From Lichenicola sp964247735 (lineage in GTDB: Bacteria; Pseudomonadota; Alphaproteobacteria; Acetobacterales; Acetobacteraceae), in assembly GCA_964247735.1 (NCBI GenBank), contig CAXTVS010000083.1, positions 1 through 12,735 of the forward strand: a DNA stretch of 12,735 bases, written 5' to 3'. Of the stretch, positions 4,442 to 12,735 are shown piece by piece. The notes under the pieces were generated by a model. It was not told the origin of the DNA and did not search any database. It saw only the letters and a program-made list of their open reading frames with translations. The first letter of the stretch is position 1; each line of letters starts with the position of its first letter. Both the position numbers and the translations under genes were made by a program.

Positions 4442-6985
4442 TCACTGCACCTGACCGCTCAACAGGAAGGTCGACGCGCTGTCGACCATGATGCCGGCCT
4501 CGGTGAACTGCCCGGTGGTGGCGTGCGTCAGGGTGCCGGTTCCGGCCTGCTCCAGCGTTTCGCCGGAACCCGGAACGAAGGTGATGGTCCCGCCGCTGCC
4601 GGCCTGGATCACCATGACCCTGCACCCGACGGCGAGACCGGTCGGCACTGTGTAGGTGTGGGCGGCGGTTGCGGTGTCGCGGATGATGGTGCCGCAATCG
4701 GAAGGAAGAAGCGTGTATCCGGCGGCCTGGCTGGAGACCGTGCCGCCGGCATTGCCGGTGATCGCGATCCAGTCCGTGCCGGCCACGTTCGAGGCGCTGG
4801 TGGTCAGGCGCAACCAGCCGTAGATCGGTGCGGCGAGCGACGGCGTCGCGTTGGCGACGAACGCGCCGCCGACCCAGTAGCCGGTGGTCGGCATGGCCAT
4901 CGCCTTCGAGATCGGCACCGTCAGGAAGGTGTCGTACGTGGCGCTGGTCGGGTCGCTGTCGAGCTGCAGCAGCCTGAAGCCTTCGCGGTGCAGCCGGGCG
5001 ATGCCCTTGTTGGACGAGGAATAGTAGTCGTTGACGATGACCGGCTCCGCCTCGTCGATGTTGTCCTCGAACAGGTCTCCCCCGTTCGGCTGGGTGGGGT
5101 CGACGTTGGTGTCGTAGAGCGCGTTGCGGATGACGTTGCGACGGAACACGACTCCCGATCCCGAGTTCTGGAACAGGGCCTGGGGACCGCACTCGGTGGA
5201 CCAAGTGCCGTTCGACCCGCGTCCGCAGCCCTTCATGTACGGATCCAGGTCGAACAGGTTGTCCTCGACGTACAGGTTGAGCTTGCCGGTCATGTTGACG
5301 ACTACGCCGGCGCCCACCATGTCGACCACGCTGTTGCCGCGGAAGGCGATGTCCTCCAGATGGCCGCTTCCCTGCACGAACAGCGCGTTCTGCAGGCCGT
5401 GGAAGTCGTTGCCCTCGACCAGCACGTCCTTCAGGGTGCCGCCGTCCAGGAACACGCCGTTGGGCTCGATGTCGGACTCCGCCAGGGTGGGGTTCTTGGC
5501 GCCGAGCCGGGACGAGATCGTGCCCTGCCCGAAGCTGGCCCAGTTCGGATACCGGCTGTCGGTGCCGTTGCTGTTGGGCAGCGTGCGGCTGATGTGGTTG
5601 CCGATGACCAGGATGCTGTGGGTGCCCGCGGTCGGCACCGACGTGGACGTGCTGTTGGCCATGAACTCCGGATACGGATCGATGACCTTGCCGGTGGACG
5701 GGTTGTTCTCGCCCGGAATCGCGGCGTAGGACCCGGCACGGGCGCTGTAGCCGTCGATCAGGATGGCGGAGGCGCCGGAGTTCAGGTCGTCGATGTTGGC
5801 CCGGTTCAGGACGTTGGAGATCGTGTTGTTGGAGATGAGGATCGACATCCCGGCCGACACGCCTTCCTGGAACGAGCTGCCGTTCGGCGTCACCGTCTGC
5901 ACGTTGATGCCCTGCTGGCGCACCGTGTCCAGGGTGTTGCCGGAGATGTTGGCTTGGCGCGCCGACAGCACCCGGATGCCCTGGCTGTCGAAGATGCGGT
6001 TGCCGGTGATGTTCAGGTCGCGCCGCACGCCCCAGCTGTCGTAGATGTCGGAATGCACCGAGATCGAATCGTCGTCGGTGTGCGAGATCATGTTGTCGGT
6101 CACGCTCACGTCGGCGCATTCCGACAGGTTGATGCCGTCGGACACGCCCCAGCGGACGGTGTCGTTCTGCACGCTGACCTCGGTGCTGGTGCGTGCGCTG
6201 ATGCTGAAGGCGTGCGAGTTCTCCGACGTGATGCGGAAGAACGTCAGGCCGTCCACGTTGGCCGGGATGAACGGGTTGCCGAAGCTTCCCGACGCGTTCG
6301 CCGGCGTCGGGTTTGCGGTCGTCGGATTCCAGCTGCCCTGCACCGTGAAGTTCTGGAACCGGATATCGGACGCGCGCGACGACGTGGTGCCGGCGCTGGT
6401 GAACAGGTTGTAGCCGGACAGATCGTTCCAGGTGACGATCGTGGCCGACTGGTCGGCGCCTTCGACGGTGGTGGAGGACGGGATGGCGAAGCCGGCGCTT
6501 GTGGCAGCGGTGAGCGGCCAGGTGCCCTGCGGGATGTAGATATGGGTGCCGGGTTTGGCGGTGGCGTAGGCGATCGCCTTGTTCATCGCCGTGGTGTCGG
6601 ACGCGGCGTCGCCGCGCGCGCCATGGTCGGCGATGTTGTACACGTCGGACAGCCGGACCGACTGGGTGCGGCCAATGGTCTCGCCCGCTGCGACGAGGAT
6701 CGTCCCGCTCGCATCGCCTCCGCCCATCTGCACCGCGCCGACGATCCGGCTGTCGGAGTAGGCGGCGGCGCCGCCCGCCATGCCGACGGCGGAAGCTGGA
6801 AGTGCAGCCGCCGCGAGCTGACGGGCATAGGTGTCGACCGACCCGCCGGCGGTGCTGGACCCGGCGGCGAAGACGGCCTGCAGTTGCGTCGGTGTCAGGC
6901 CATCCGCCTGCGCGCCGTCCACCCGCCCGGCCGATACGGCTGCGACAGCCGCGCCGAACATGGCGATGCCCAGATGCTTCATCAT
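4442..6985 (-). CDS. Secreted right-handed beta-helix (pectate-lyase-3/GH28-like) protein with phage-tail-like C-terminus
   Basis: The ATG at 6985 (MMKHLGIAMF) has AGGA upstream and opens a Sec signal peptide ending GAQA near residue 27; open frame further upstream is not native-looking. The product is 847 residues. Residues 115-160 (VYNIADHGARGDAASDTTAMNKAI...YIPQGTW) are the pectate-lyase-3/tailspike N-terminal motif. Residues 200-650 form many Asn/Gly/Val-rich coils of a beta-helix, including SDGINL (282-287) and HTDDDSISV (302-310), which resemble the DG/DD acid sites of GH28-type enzymes. Residues 690-745 contain GYWVGGAFVAN and YGWLRLTT. The last 100 residues (AGYTLLPSDCGTIIRD...GQFTEA...LLSGQVQ) resemble C-terminal domains of phage tail fibres. 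It probably binds or cleaves polysaccharide. The signal peptide is unusual for a phage spike. Substrate and activity are unproven. Confidence 0.85.
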   Translation of the reverse strand: MMKHLGIAMFGAAVAAVSAGRVDGAQADGLTPTQLQAVFAAGSSTAGGSVDTYARQLAAAALPASAVGMAGGAAAYSDSRIVGAVQMGGGDASGTILVAAGETIGRTQSVRLSDVYNIADHGARGDAASDTTAMNKAIAYATAKPGTHIYIPQGTWPLTAATSAGFAIPSSTTVEGADQSATIVTWNDLSGYNLFTSAGTTSSRASDIRFQNFTVQGSWNPTTANPTPANASGSFGNPFIPANVDGLTFFRITSENSHAFSISARTSTEVSVQNDTVRWGVSDGINLSECADVSVTDNMISHTDDDSISVHSDIYDSWGVRRDLNITGNRIFDSQGIRVLSARQANISGNTLDTVRQQGINVQTVTPNGSSFQEGVSAGMSILISNNTISNVLNRANIDDLNSGASAILIDGYSARAGSYAAIPGENNPSTGKVIDPYPEFMANSTSTSVPTAGTHSILVIGNHISRTLPNSNGTDSRYPNWASFGQGTISSRLGAKNPTLAESDIEPNGVFLDGGTLKDVLVEGNDFHGLQNALFVQGSGHLEDIAFRGNSVVDMVGAGVVVNMTGKLNLYVEDNLFDLDPYMKGCGRGSNGTWSTECGPQALFQNSGSGVVFRRNVIRNALYDTNVDPTQPNGGDLFEDNIDEAEPVIVNDYYSSSNKGIARLHREGFRLLQLDSDPTSATYDTFLTVPISKAMAMPTTGYWVGGAFVANATPSLAAPIYGWLRLTTSASNVAGTDWIAITGNAGGTVSSQAAGYTLLPSDCGTIIRDTATAAHTYTVPTGLAVGCRVMVIQAGSGGTITFVPGSGETLEQAGTGTLTHATTGQFTEAGIMVDSASTFLLSGQVQ

Positions 6986-7489
6986 GCTGTTCCTGTGAAG
7001 GCCGCCGACGCGGACGTGATCATTGGGCAGCGGGCCGGGCGAGCCTCGGCACATGGCGGAGCAGGCAGGCCGGAAGCCGATACAGGATGGAGAAGACCGC
7101 CAGGATACGCCGATGGACGCCTGCCCCGACATTGCGTCAACCGGCCGGCAGGAGTAAGGCGAAACGGAGCAGAAGCGGCGATGGCTCGGGGCACGCAACA
7201 CTTCGAGCGGCCGACCAGCGACCATATCAAGGCTAGTCGACCACACGGACCCAATCAAGACCGAAGTGACCCTGGTCGGCGTGACGCCTGCCGAACACCG
7301 ATGGCCGCTGCATTCCAGGAAGCTCGGCACACGACGGAAAGCCCTGAAGGCCGCTCCAGGTCCTCAGCGCACCAGACACATCATCTTCAACGACATGGCT
7401 GCGGTTGTGAAGCCGCCGGATGCCGATGGAACCTCCATGGTCGAGGCCAGGTCGGCGGAAGCCGCATGTCGCAGGTCATCCCAACGCGA
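6986..7489. other. Gene-free stretch between the beta-helix gene and tRNA-Met
   Basis: No frame here shows a recognisable protein, and the open frames look like GC-rich shadows. It should hold the promoter of the beta-helix gene, but the best minus-strand candidate, TTGACG at 7135-7140, has no -10 at normal spacing. A small ATGGA/TCCAT inverted repeat lies at 7425-7437. No clear terminator follows the tRNA. Confidence 0.5.
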
Positions 7490-7564
7490 TGGTAGCGGCG
7501 GACGGATTTGAACCGCCGACCAAGAGATTATGATTCTCCTGCTCTACCGCTGAGCTACGCCGCC
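7490..7564 (-). tRNA. tRNA-Met (anticodon CAU), elongator type, CCA encoded
   Basis: The minus strand folds as a cloverleaf. The acceptor GGCGGCG pairs with CGCCGCU (G1-U72 wobble). The D-arm is GCUC/GAGC, the anticodon loop AUCAUAA gives anticodon CAU, and the T-loop is UUCAAAU on a 5-bp stem. Discriminator A (7493) and encoded CCA (7490-7492) follow. The GAATCATAATC-like anticodon arm matches the alphaproteobacterial elongator tRNA-Met rather than initiator tRNA. A CAU tRNA-Ile (lysidine-modified) is the alternative but seems less likely. Confidence 0.92.
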
Positions 7565-7581
7565 ATCGCGCCGGGAGCGGT

Positions 7582-7610
7582 GGGATACAAAGCCGCGGAA
7601 GCCAAGTCAA
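7582..7610 (-). promoter_or_regulatory. Promoter of tRNA-Met
   Basis: On the minus strand TTGACT (7605-7610) and TATCCC (7582-7587) are separated by exactly 17 bases. The -10 ends 18 bases before the tRNA 5' end at 7564, the expected spacing for a stable-RNA promoter. A TTGAC-type -35 with a weak -10 is common for alphaproteobacterial housekeeping promoters. Confidence 0.6.
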
Positions 7611-8170
7611 CATTGGCGGGACCCAGGTCGCGGGACGCGTGTTCCGCCTGGCTGAACCCCGCAGGGCTCCCGAAAATCAAGGCGAGACGACTGCCTGCAT
7701 CACGTCGCCGACCTGCGTGTCTGGCTGGATTGCAATCCCGTCCCTGCTCACCTGATTCCAGTGCCGGCCGGGCAGCTCGCACTCCTGGTCAGCCGCGCCT
7801 GCTGGCGAAGCTGCTCCTCCGCCTTCCCGGCATCCATCGCGCCGTTTCCGCGCCCGCGCCAAGAAGGTCGGGCGCACGCTGCGCGTGCCGGCGGTGGTCG
7901 CAATCGATGACGCGCTGCCTGCGGCGGCTGTCCTGCTGATGCTGGTCAGCTGGACCGTTCCTCCGGAAATGTGCATCCGGGCCGGGCTCCATTCCGGCAT
8001 GCCAGCAGGGCACCAGGGTACGCAGCCTCGGATGGTTGCGCGGAACTGCTCATCTTCATGGTCATCATCTCGCCGTACAGATGACGACCGCGCCGGTGCG
8101 CCACATTGCCTTCGCCCGGTCCCGTTCGCCAGCGGTGCGCTCCAGTGGTCGGCCGGCCCTCAACCGCCGG

Positions 8171-8198
8171 ACCTCGACCGGCGGCCGCCGGACTAGGT
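8171..8198. repeat. 14-bp perfect palindrome downstream of the DUF4167 gene
   Basis: CCGGCGGCCGCCGG (8178-8191) is a perfect palindrome flanked by outer ACCT/AGGT arms with small internal loops. It lies 33 bases beyond the DUF4167 stop and could form a hairpin at the transcript end, but no U-tract follows on either strand. Confidence 0.4.
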
Positions 8199-8230
8199 CA
8201 ACACAGGGCCGGCTCCGGTGGCCCGCCGCG

Positions 8231-8683
8231 TCAGGACTCGGTCGACGACATTTCCGGCTGGGGACGCTGCTCCTCCGGAACCGGCTCCTGCGGACCGATC
8301 GCCGGATCGCCCCCGCGGTCATCCTGGTCGGGGTCCGAATGATGACGGCGCTGGTGATGCTGCTGCTGGTTGGCTTGGCTCTGCTGCGCCGCCTGCGCGA
8401 TCGCGTTCAGGATGCGGAAATAGTGCTCGGCGTGCTGGAAGTAGCCTTCCGCCATGACCCGGTCGCCGGAACTGGTCGCGTCCCTGCCAAGCTGCAGGTA
8501 CTTCTCGAACAGCTGCTGCGCGGTGCCACGGATGCGAAGGTCCGGACCGTTGCTGTCGAACACGTGGTTGCGGTTGAGCGGAATCTGACCGTTGTGGTGG
8601 CGGATCGGCGTGCCGCCACTGCCACCACCGCCGCCGCCGCCACCTGGACGATGGTTCCGGCCGCGCATGCGTTTCATGTTCAT
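8231..8683 (-). CDS. DUF4167 domain-containing protein
   Basis: The 150-residue product begins MNMKRMRGRN, followed by a polyglycine run (residues 14-21). The conserved DUF4167 block is FDSNGPDLRIRGTAQQLFEKYLQLGRDA...GDRVMAEGYFQHAEHYFRIL (about 42-92). A Gln/His/Asp/Pro-rich disordered tail follows. The family is confined largely to Alphaproteobacteria, is commonly next to prmC as here, and has no established function; the basic Gly-rich start and low-complexity tail suggest nucleic-acid association. An Asn-Met repeat gives a second possible ATG two codons in. The Shine-Dalgarno is weak and distant (AGGAAAG). Confidence 0.93.
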   Translation of the reverse strand: MNMKRMRGRNHRPGGGGGGGGSGGTPIRHHNGQIPLNRNHVFDSNGPDLRIRGTAQQLFEKYLQLGRDATSSGDRVMAEGYFQHAEHYFRILNAIAQAAQQSQANQQQHHQRRHHSDPDQDDRGGDPAIGPQEPVPEEQRPQPEMSSTES

Positions 8684-8825
8684 CAGCTTGTCACAGCACT
8701 TTCCTGATCAACGCCCTGACCCTTTCGGTCCGCTGGAGCGTGTTGCCCCGTTTGCTGCCGATTCTTCCCGCTAGACCCACGTCAGGAGTTCCAACCCGCC
8801 GCACCCGATGCAAGGGAGCAGGAGG

Positions 8826-8852
8826 ATTATAGACGCCTTCGGGAACGCTCAA
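8826..8852 (-). promoter_or_regulatory. Putative promoter for the DUF4167 gene
   Basis: On the minus strand a perfect TATAAT (8826-8831) stands out in GC-rich DNA, with TTGAGC (8847-8852) upstream at a short 15-base spacing. It lies in the gap between prmC and the DUF4167 gene and would give a leader of about 135 bases, so the gene may be transcribed independently of prmC. Confidence 0.45.
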
Positions 8853-8970
8853 GACGGCGCGTCGGCCTTGAACATCCGAGGGCGCAGGAAGTGACCGAAG
8901 CCACACGGCAGCGCGTTCGTCGTTCCGCCATGCTCGAACCGTGTTCGATCCATGGACGCCGGGCCGAACC

Positions 8971-9864
8971 CTAGCTTCGGACGGCGCTTGTGCCAAACGT
9001 TTTTTGTGCCGTGCTGGATCCCGCCTCCAGCAGCACTGCCCGGGTGATCCCGCCGAGGTCGGTCCGCATGCCTGCCGGCCTCAGCCCGGCGGCCAGTCCC
9101 AGCTTCGCGACGTCCTCCGCCTGGCCGGCACCTACCTCCAGCACGCACAGCCCCCCGGGGACGAGCAGGGATGCCACGGCTGGCAGCAGCGTCCGGTAGG
9201 CATGGAGGCCGTCGATACCGCCATCGAGCGCCCGGGCCGGCTCATGGCGCGCCACCTCCGGCATCAACCCGGGCAGATCCGGGGTCGGGATGTAGGGCGG
9301 GTTGCTCACGATCACGTCGAAGCTGCCGCGGAGGGAGGCCGTCCAGTCGGCGCAGACGATGGCGCTTCGGGCCGCGAGGCCGGTTGCCCGGGCGTTCGAC
9401 GAGGCCAGCCGGCAGGCGGATGCAGACAGGTCCACTCCGAGACCCCACGCGTCCGGGTACTCCGACAAGGCCGCGAGCAGCAGGCATCCCGTGCCGGTGC
9501 CGAGATCCAGCAGCCGCGCCACCGAGCGACGGTCCGGCCGCACCGCCAGCAGCGCCTCGACCAGCGTCTCGCTGTCGGCTCGCGGGATCAGGGTGTCCGG
9601 CGAGACGGCCAGCTCCAGGGTCCAGAACCCCTGCCGCCCGACGATGAACGCCAGCGGCTCGCGCCGGGCCCGCCGCTCCAGCAACCGCTCGAACCCGTCC
9701 GCCTCGACCGGCGCGTCCCGCCCCAGCGCCAGCAGCCCGAGCCGGTCCACGCCCAGCGCATGCGCCAGAAGCAGCAGCGCGTCCCGTTGCGCGTCCGGGA
9801 CCCCGGCCTCGCCCAGCGTCGCTCCGGCCCGCGCCAGCAACTCCCCTGCCCGTGCCCGCGTCAT
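8971..9864 (-). CDS. prmC: Peptide chain release factor N5-glutamine methyltransferase
   Basis: PrmC (HemK) uses S-adenosylmethionine to methylate the Gln of the GGQ motif in RF1 and RF2. I chose the ATG at 9864 because GGGAGA lies a few bases upstream; 297 residues is normal. The N-terminal helical substrate-recognition domain spans about 1-75. REPLAFIVG and SPDTLIPRADSETLVE (68-104) are the family linker, LDLGTGTG (119-126) is the SAM-binding loop, GVD (143-145) the acidic loop, and NPPY (188-191) the catalytic motif that holds the glutamine. The C-terminus ends VLEVGAGQAEDVAKL...GITRAV. It is separated from prfA by an opposite-strand gene and followed by DUF4167. Confidence 0.97.
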   Translation of the reverse strand: MTRARAGELLARAGATLGEAGVPDAQRDALLLLAHALGVDRLGLLALGRDAPVEADGFERLLERRARREPLAFIVGRQGFWTLELAVSPDTLIPRADSETLVEALLAVRPDRRSVARLLDLGTGTGCLLLAALSEYPDAWGLGVDLSASACRLASSNARATGLAARSAIVCADWTASLRGSFDVIVSNPPYIPTPDLPGLMPEVARHEPARALDGGIDGLHAYRTLLPAVASLLVPGGLCVLEVGAGQAEDVAKLGLAAGLRPAGMRTDLGGITRAVLLEAGSSTAQKTFGTSAVRS

Positions 9865-9910
9865 GCTGATCTCCCCTGGCCGGTTGCCTCCCACCTGTCC
9901 GCCGCACGCC

Positions 9911-9948
9911 GGAAGGAACAACGCATGAACATTCTCCTCCCGACATGA
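9911..9948 (+). promoter_or_regulatory. Strong ribosome-binding site and 7-codon upstream ORF coupled to the secreted protein
   Basis: GGAAGGA (9911-9917) precedes an ATG at 9925 by 7 bases. The ORF encodes MNILLPT and its TGA (9946-9948) overlaps the ATG at 9945 as ATGA. The downstream start has no Shine-Dalgarno of its own; CTCCTCC-type sequence precedes it, which could instead pair with GGAAGGA. Termination-reinitiation control of the downstream gene is a reasonable inference. Confidence 0.5.
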
Positions 9949-10403
9949 GCCTGCGGACCCTCCCGGCGGCCTCGTTTGCCTGCGGCCTGCTTCTCGCCTC
10001 GCCGGGGCTGGCGGCGGACTTCGTTGTGCTGGACCAGAAGGCGTCGGAGGAGTTGAGCGAGACCACGCGTCTCTACGTCGACGGCGCCCTGATCGCCACC
10101 GTCCGCCTGGACCAGGCCGTCACCGAGGCCCGCATCCCGGTCTCGGTGCCCGACGGCAGCAGGCCCGCCAACCGGGCACACGATTATGCCCTGTGCGGCG
10201 AGATCGCCTTCCGCAACCACGACGGAAACCGGGAGGTGCACCAGGTCAGTGGCCAGGGCGTGCTGACCGATCCGGGCGGCCACACCTTTCTTGCCCTCGG
10301 CGCACGCGACTTCACCCAGTTCTATCTTGCCGATCCGACCGATCCGACCGCCGTGCAGACGCGATACGGCCGCTCGCCGTTCTGCCAGACGCCGGTGTCC
10401 TGA
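9945..10403 (+). CDS. Secreted protein of unknown function (152 aa) between prmC and prfA
   Basis: The product begins with a clear Sec signal peptide (SLRTLPAASFACGLLLASPGLAA, cleavage near residue 23-24). The mature part starts DFVVLDQKASEEL and contains a beta-rich segment (TRLYVDGALIATVRL...IPVSVPDG), then HDYALCGEIAFRNHDGN, a VSGQGVLTDPGG turn, and a C-terminus with a second Cys (SPFCQTPVS). Two Cys in the mature protein could form a periplasmic disulfide. I do not recognise a named family. It runs opposite to its neighbours: its start is divergent from prmC across about 60 bases and its end is 18 bases from the prfA stop. No terminator is visible between the convergent ends. Confidence 0.8.
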   Translation: MSLRTLPAASFACGLLLASPGLAADFVVLDQKASEELSETTRLYVDGALIATVRLDQAVTEARIPVSVPDGSRPANRAHDYALCGEIAFRNHDGNREVHQVSGQGVLTDPGGHTFLALGARDFTQFYLADPTDPTAVQTRYGRSPFCQTPVS

Positions 10404-10421
10404 ACCGGCCGGCGCCGCGCC

Positions 10422-11476
<1,055 letters not shown>

Positions 11477-11477
<1 letters not shown>

Positions 11478-12735
11478 CAGGCGTGCAGCACAGCCAGCCG
11501 GGAGGCCAGGCGCACGGCGAGGCCGGCGAGCGCCACCTCCTCCTGCGTGCCCTGGCCGAGATGCTTCAGCTGCGCCACGCCCCGCGCCACCTCCTCCTCG
11601 CCCAGGATCACCGCGTAGCCGGCGCCGATCCGGTTCGCCCGTTCCATCCGGCGCTTGAGGTTGCCGCGATAGGCCATCTCGGCGCGGATCCCGGCGCCAC
11701 GCAGGGTCTGCAGCACCGCGAGGGCGGCCGACACCATCGACTCGCCGACCGGCACCACCGCGACCGGCACAGGCACCGGCGGCGCCCCCTCCAGCAGCAT
11801 GGACAGCCGCTCGATCCCGGCAGCCCAGCCGACCGCCGGCGTCGGCGGGCCACCCATGTCGGCCACCAGCCCGTCATAGCGTCCACCGGCCAGGACGGTG
11901 CCCTGGGCGCCGAGCTCCGTGGTCACGAACTCGAACGCGGTGTGGCTGTAGTAGTCGAGGCCGCGCACGATAAGCGGGTTCTCGCGGAACGGAACGCCGA
12001 ACCCGTCCAGCGCCGAGCGCAGGCCGTCCCAGAAGGCGCGCGCCTCGGGGGTGAGGTAGGCTTCGATGGTCGGCGCCTCGGCCACCAGCGCCTGGTCCGC
12101 CGGTGCCTTGCTGTCGAGGATGCGCAGCGGGTTGCGCTCGAGCCGCGCCTGGCTGTCCTCCGACAACCGGTCCCGCACCTCGGCGAAGTGGCCGATCAGC
12201 GCCGTACGCCACGCCTGGCGGCTCTGGCCATCGCCCAGCGTGTTCAGCTCCAGCACGGTCTGCCCGGCCACCCCGAGCGCAGCCAGGATGTCGCGCGCCA
12301 GGGTGATGATCTCGGCATCGGCCAGCGGCTCGGCGGGCCCGATCAGCTCGGCGCCGATCTGGTGGAACTGGCGGTATCTCCCCTTCTGCGGCCGCTCGTA
12401 GCGGAACATCGGGCCGGCATAGAACACCTTCTGCGGCAGCGACTGGGTCAACCCGTTGCTGACCAGCGCGCGGCACACCCCGGCCGTTCCCTCCGGCCGC
12501 AGGGTGACGGGATCGCCGCCGCGGTCGGTGAAGCTGTACATCTCCTTGGACACCACGTCGGACGTCTCGCCCAGGCTGCGCTGGAACACCCGCGTGTCCT
12601 CGAAGATCGGCGTGCTCCACTCGTCGAACCCGTAAAGCCCGGCGATCCGGCCCGCGGTCCTGACCACGTGCGCATGACGGCGCTGGTCCTCGCCGAGAAG
12701 GTCGCGCGTGCCGCGGACCGGCTGCAGGGCTTCCA
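11477..12735 (-). CDS. hisS: Histidyl-tRNA synthetase, 5' end at or just beyond the right edge
   Basis: A class II aminoacyl-tRNA synthetase that charges tRNA-His. The frame is open to the window edge: upstream of the internal GTG at 12667 it reads EALQPVRGTRDLLGEDQRRHAHVV, the normal HisRS N-terminus, so that GTG is not the start. The codon cut by the edge is xTG, so the start may be a single base outside. About 418 residues are visible, essentially full length. Motif 2 is TLRPEGTAGVCRAL...FRYERPQKGRYRQFHQ. The histidine-binding motifs are LDYYSHTAFEF and LAGGRYDGL, and motif 3 is GWAAGIERLSMLL. The C-terminal anticodon-binding domain contains YRGNLKRRMERANRIGAGYAVILGEEE. The stop overlaps prfA. 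Confidence 0.97.

Larger units (their letters stand above)
7565..8230. other. Stretch without a recognisable gene between tRNA-Met and DUF4167
   Basis: About 660 bases. The first part holds the tRNA promoter. Open frames exist on both strands, for example a plus-strand stretch near 7861-7980 reading KKVGRTLRVPAVVAIDDA and a minus-strand stretch near 7677-7800 reading RDGIAIQPDTQVGDVMQAVV. Neither belongs to a family I recognise or has a convincing start. The region could be intergenic DNA or a decayed gene. Confidence 0.45.

Noticed and set aside
7113..7140. TTGACG as a -35 for the beta-helix gene
   Set aside because: The nearest plausible -10 (TATCCT) is about 27 bases away, too far for a sigma70 promoter.
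4523..7495. A 990-codon open frame on the plus strand antisense to the beta-helix gene
   Set aside because: It mirrors the codon bias of the opposite strand, is rich in Arg, Gly, Ala and Val without domain motifs, and the minus strand has a signal peptide and clear beta-helix motifs.
7508..7939. A plus-strand ORF starting inside the tRNA-Met gene
   Set aside because: It begins within a well-folded tRNA, has no ribosome-binding site and an Arg/Ala/Ser-rich composition typical of chance frames in GC-rich DNA.
8691..8996. A 101-codon minus-strand ORF between prmC and the DUF4167 gene
   Set aside because: It spans the probable DUF4167 promoter and overlaps the prmC end, and no family or signal is visible in it.
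12448..12667. hisS starting at the internal GTG at 12667
   Set aside because: The frame stays open upstream and encodes the conserved QPVRGTRDLLGEDQ N-terminus, so the true start lies at or beyond the right edge.

Overview
The window is about 70% G+C with dense minus-strand coding. The order hisS-prfA-prmC-DUF4167 is an alphaproteobacterial housekeeping arrangement, and the small hypothetical lipoproteins and membrane proteins fit Rhodospirillales, most likely Acetobacteraceae. That placement is inferred from protein style and synteny, not from a search. A 100-N gap flanked by an identical 55-base sequence indicates a short-read draft assembly, possibly a metagenome bin.

Left edge (1-830): the start of a DoxX-like membrane protein runs off the left end on the minus strand. 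It diverges from a small plus-strand membrane protein. A strong GC-rich hairpin (781-816) separates that gene from the minus-strand cluster to its right.

Central accessory region (845-6985, all minus strand): this looks like a phage-derived lysis module with no capsid, packaging, integrase or tail-assembly genes beside it. In transcription order it holds:
- a Sec-secreted 847-residue right-handed beta-helix protein with a phage-tail-like C-terminus;
- a SleB-type cell-wall hydrolase lacking a signal peptide;
- a holin-like small membrane protein that contains the assembly gap;
- a Tat-type lipoprotein;
- a nested, out-of-frame pair resembling inner and outer spanin subunits;
- a papain-like cysteine peptidase-fold protein;
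- a small cysteine-rich lipoprotein.
Three 4-base stop/start overlaps (ATGA, GTGA, GTGA) join most of them. A promoter-like sequence follows the spike gene, and an intrinsic terminator lies in the leader just before the hydrolase start. A plausible reading is a domesticated or remnant endolysin-holin-spanin cassette.

Middle (6986-8230): this is mostly gene-free except for an elongator tRNA-Met(CAU) with its own promoter. The tRNA 3' end points towards the phage-like module, but I found no duplicated tRNA end that would mark an att site.

Right (8231-12735): translation housekeeping genes on the minus strand. hisS (5' end at or just past the window edge) overlaps prfA by one base. A plus-strand secreted protein of unknown function, preceded by a 7-codon upstream ORF, sits between prfA and prmC. 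DUF4167 follows prmC. PrmC methylates the GGQ motif of the release factor encoded by prfA, so the pair is functionally linked even though an opposite-strand gene separates them.
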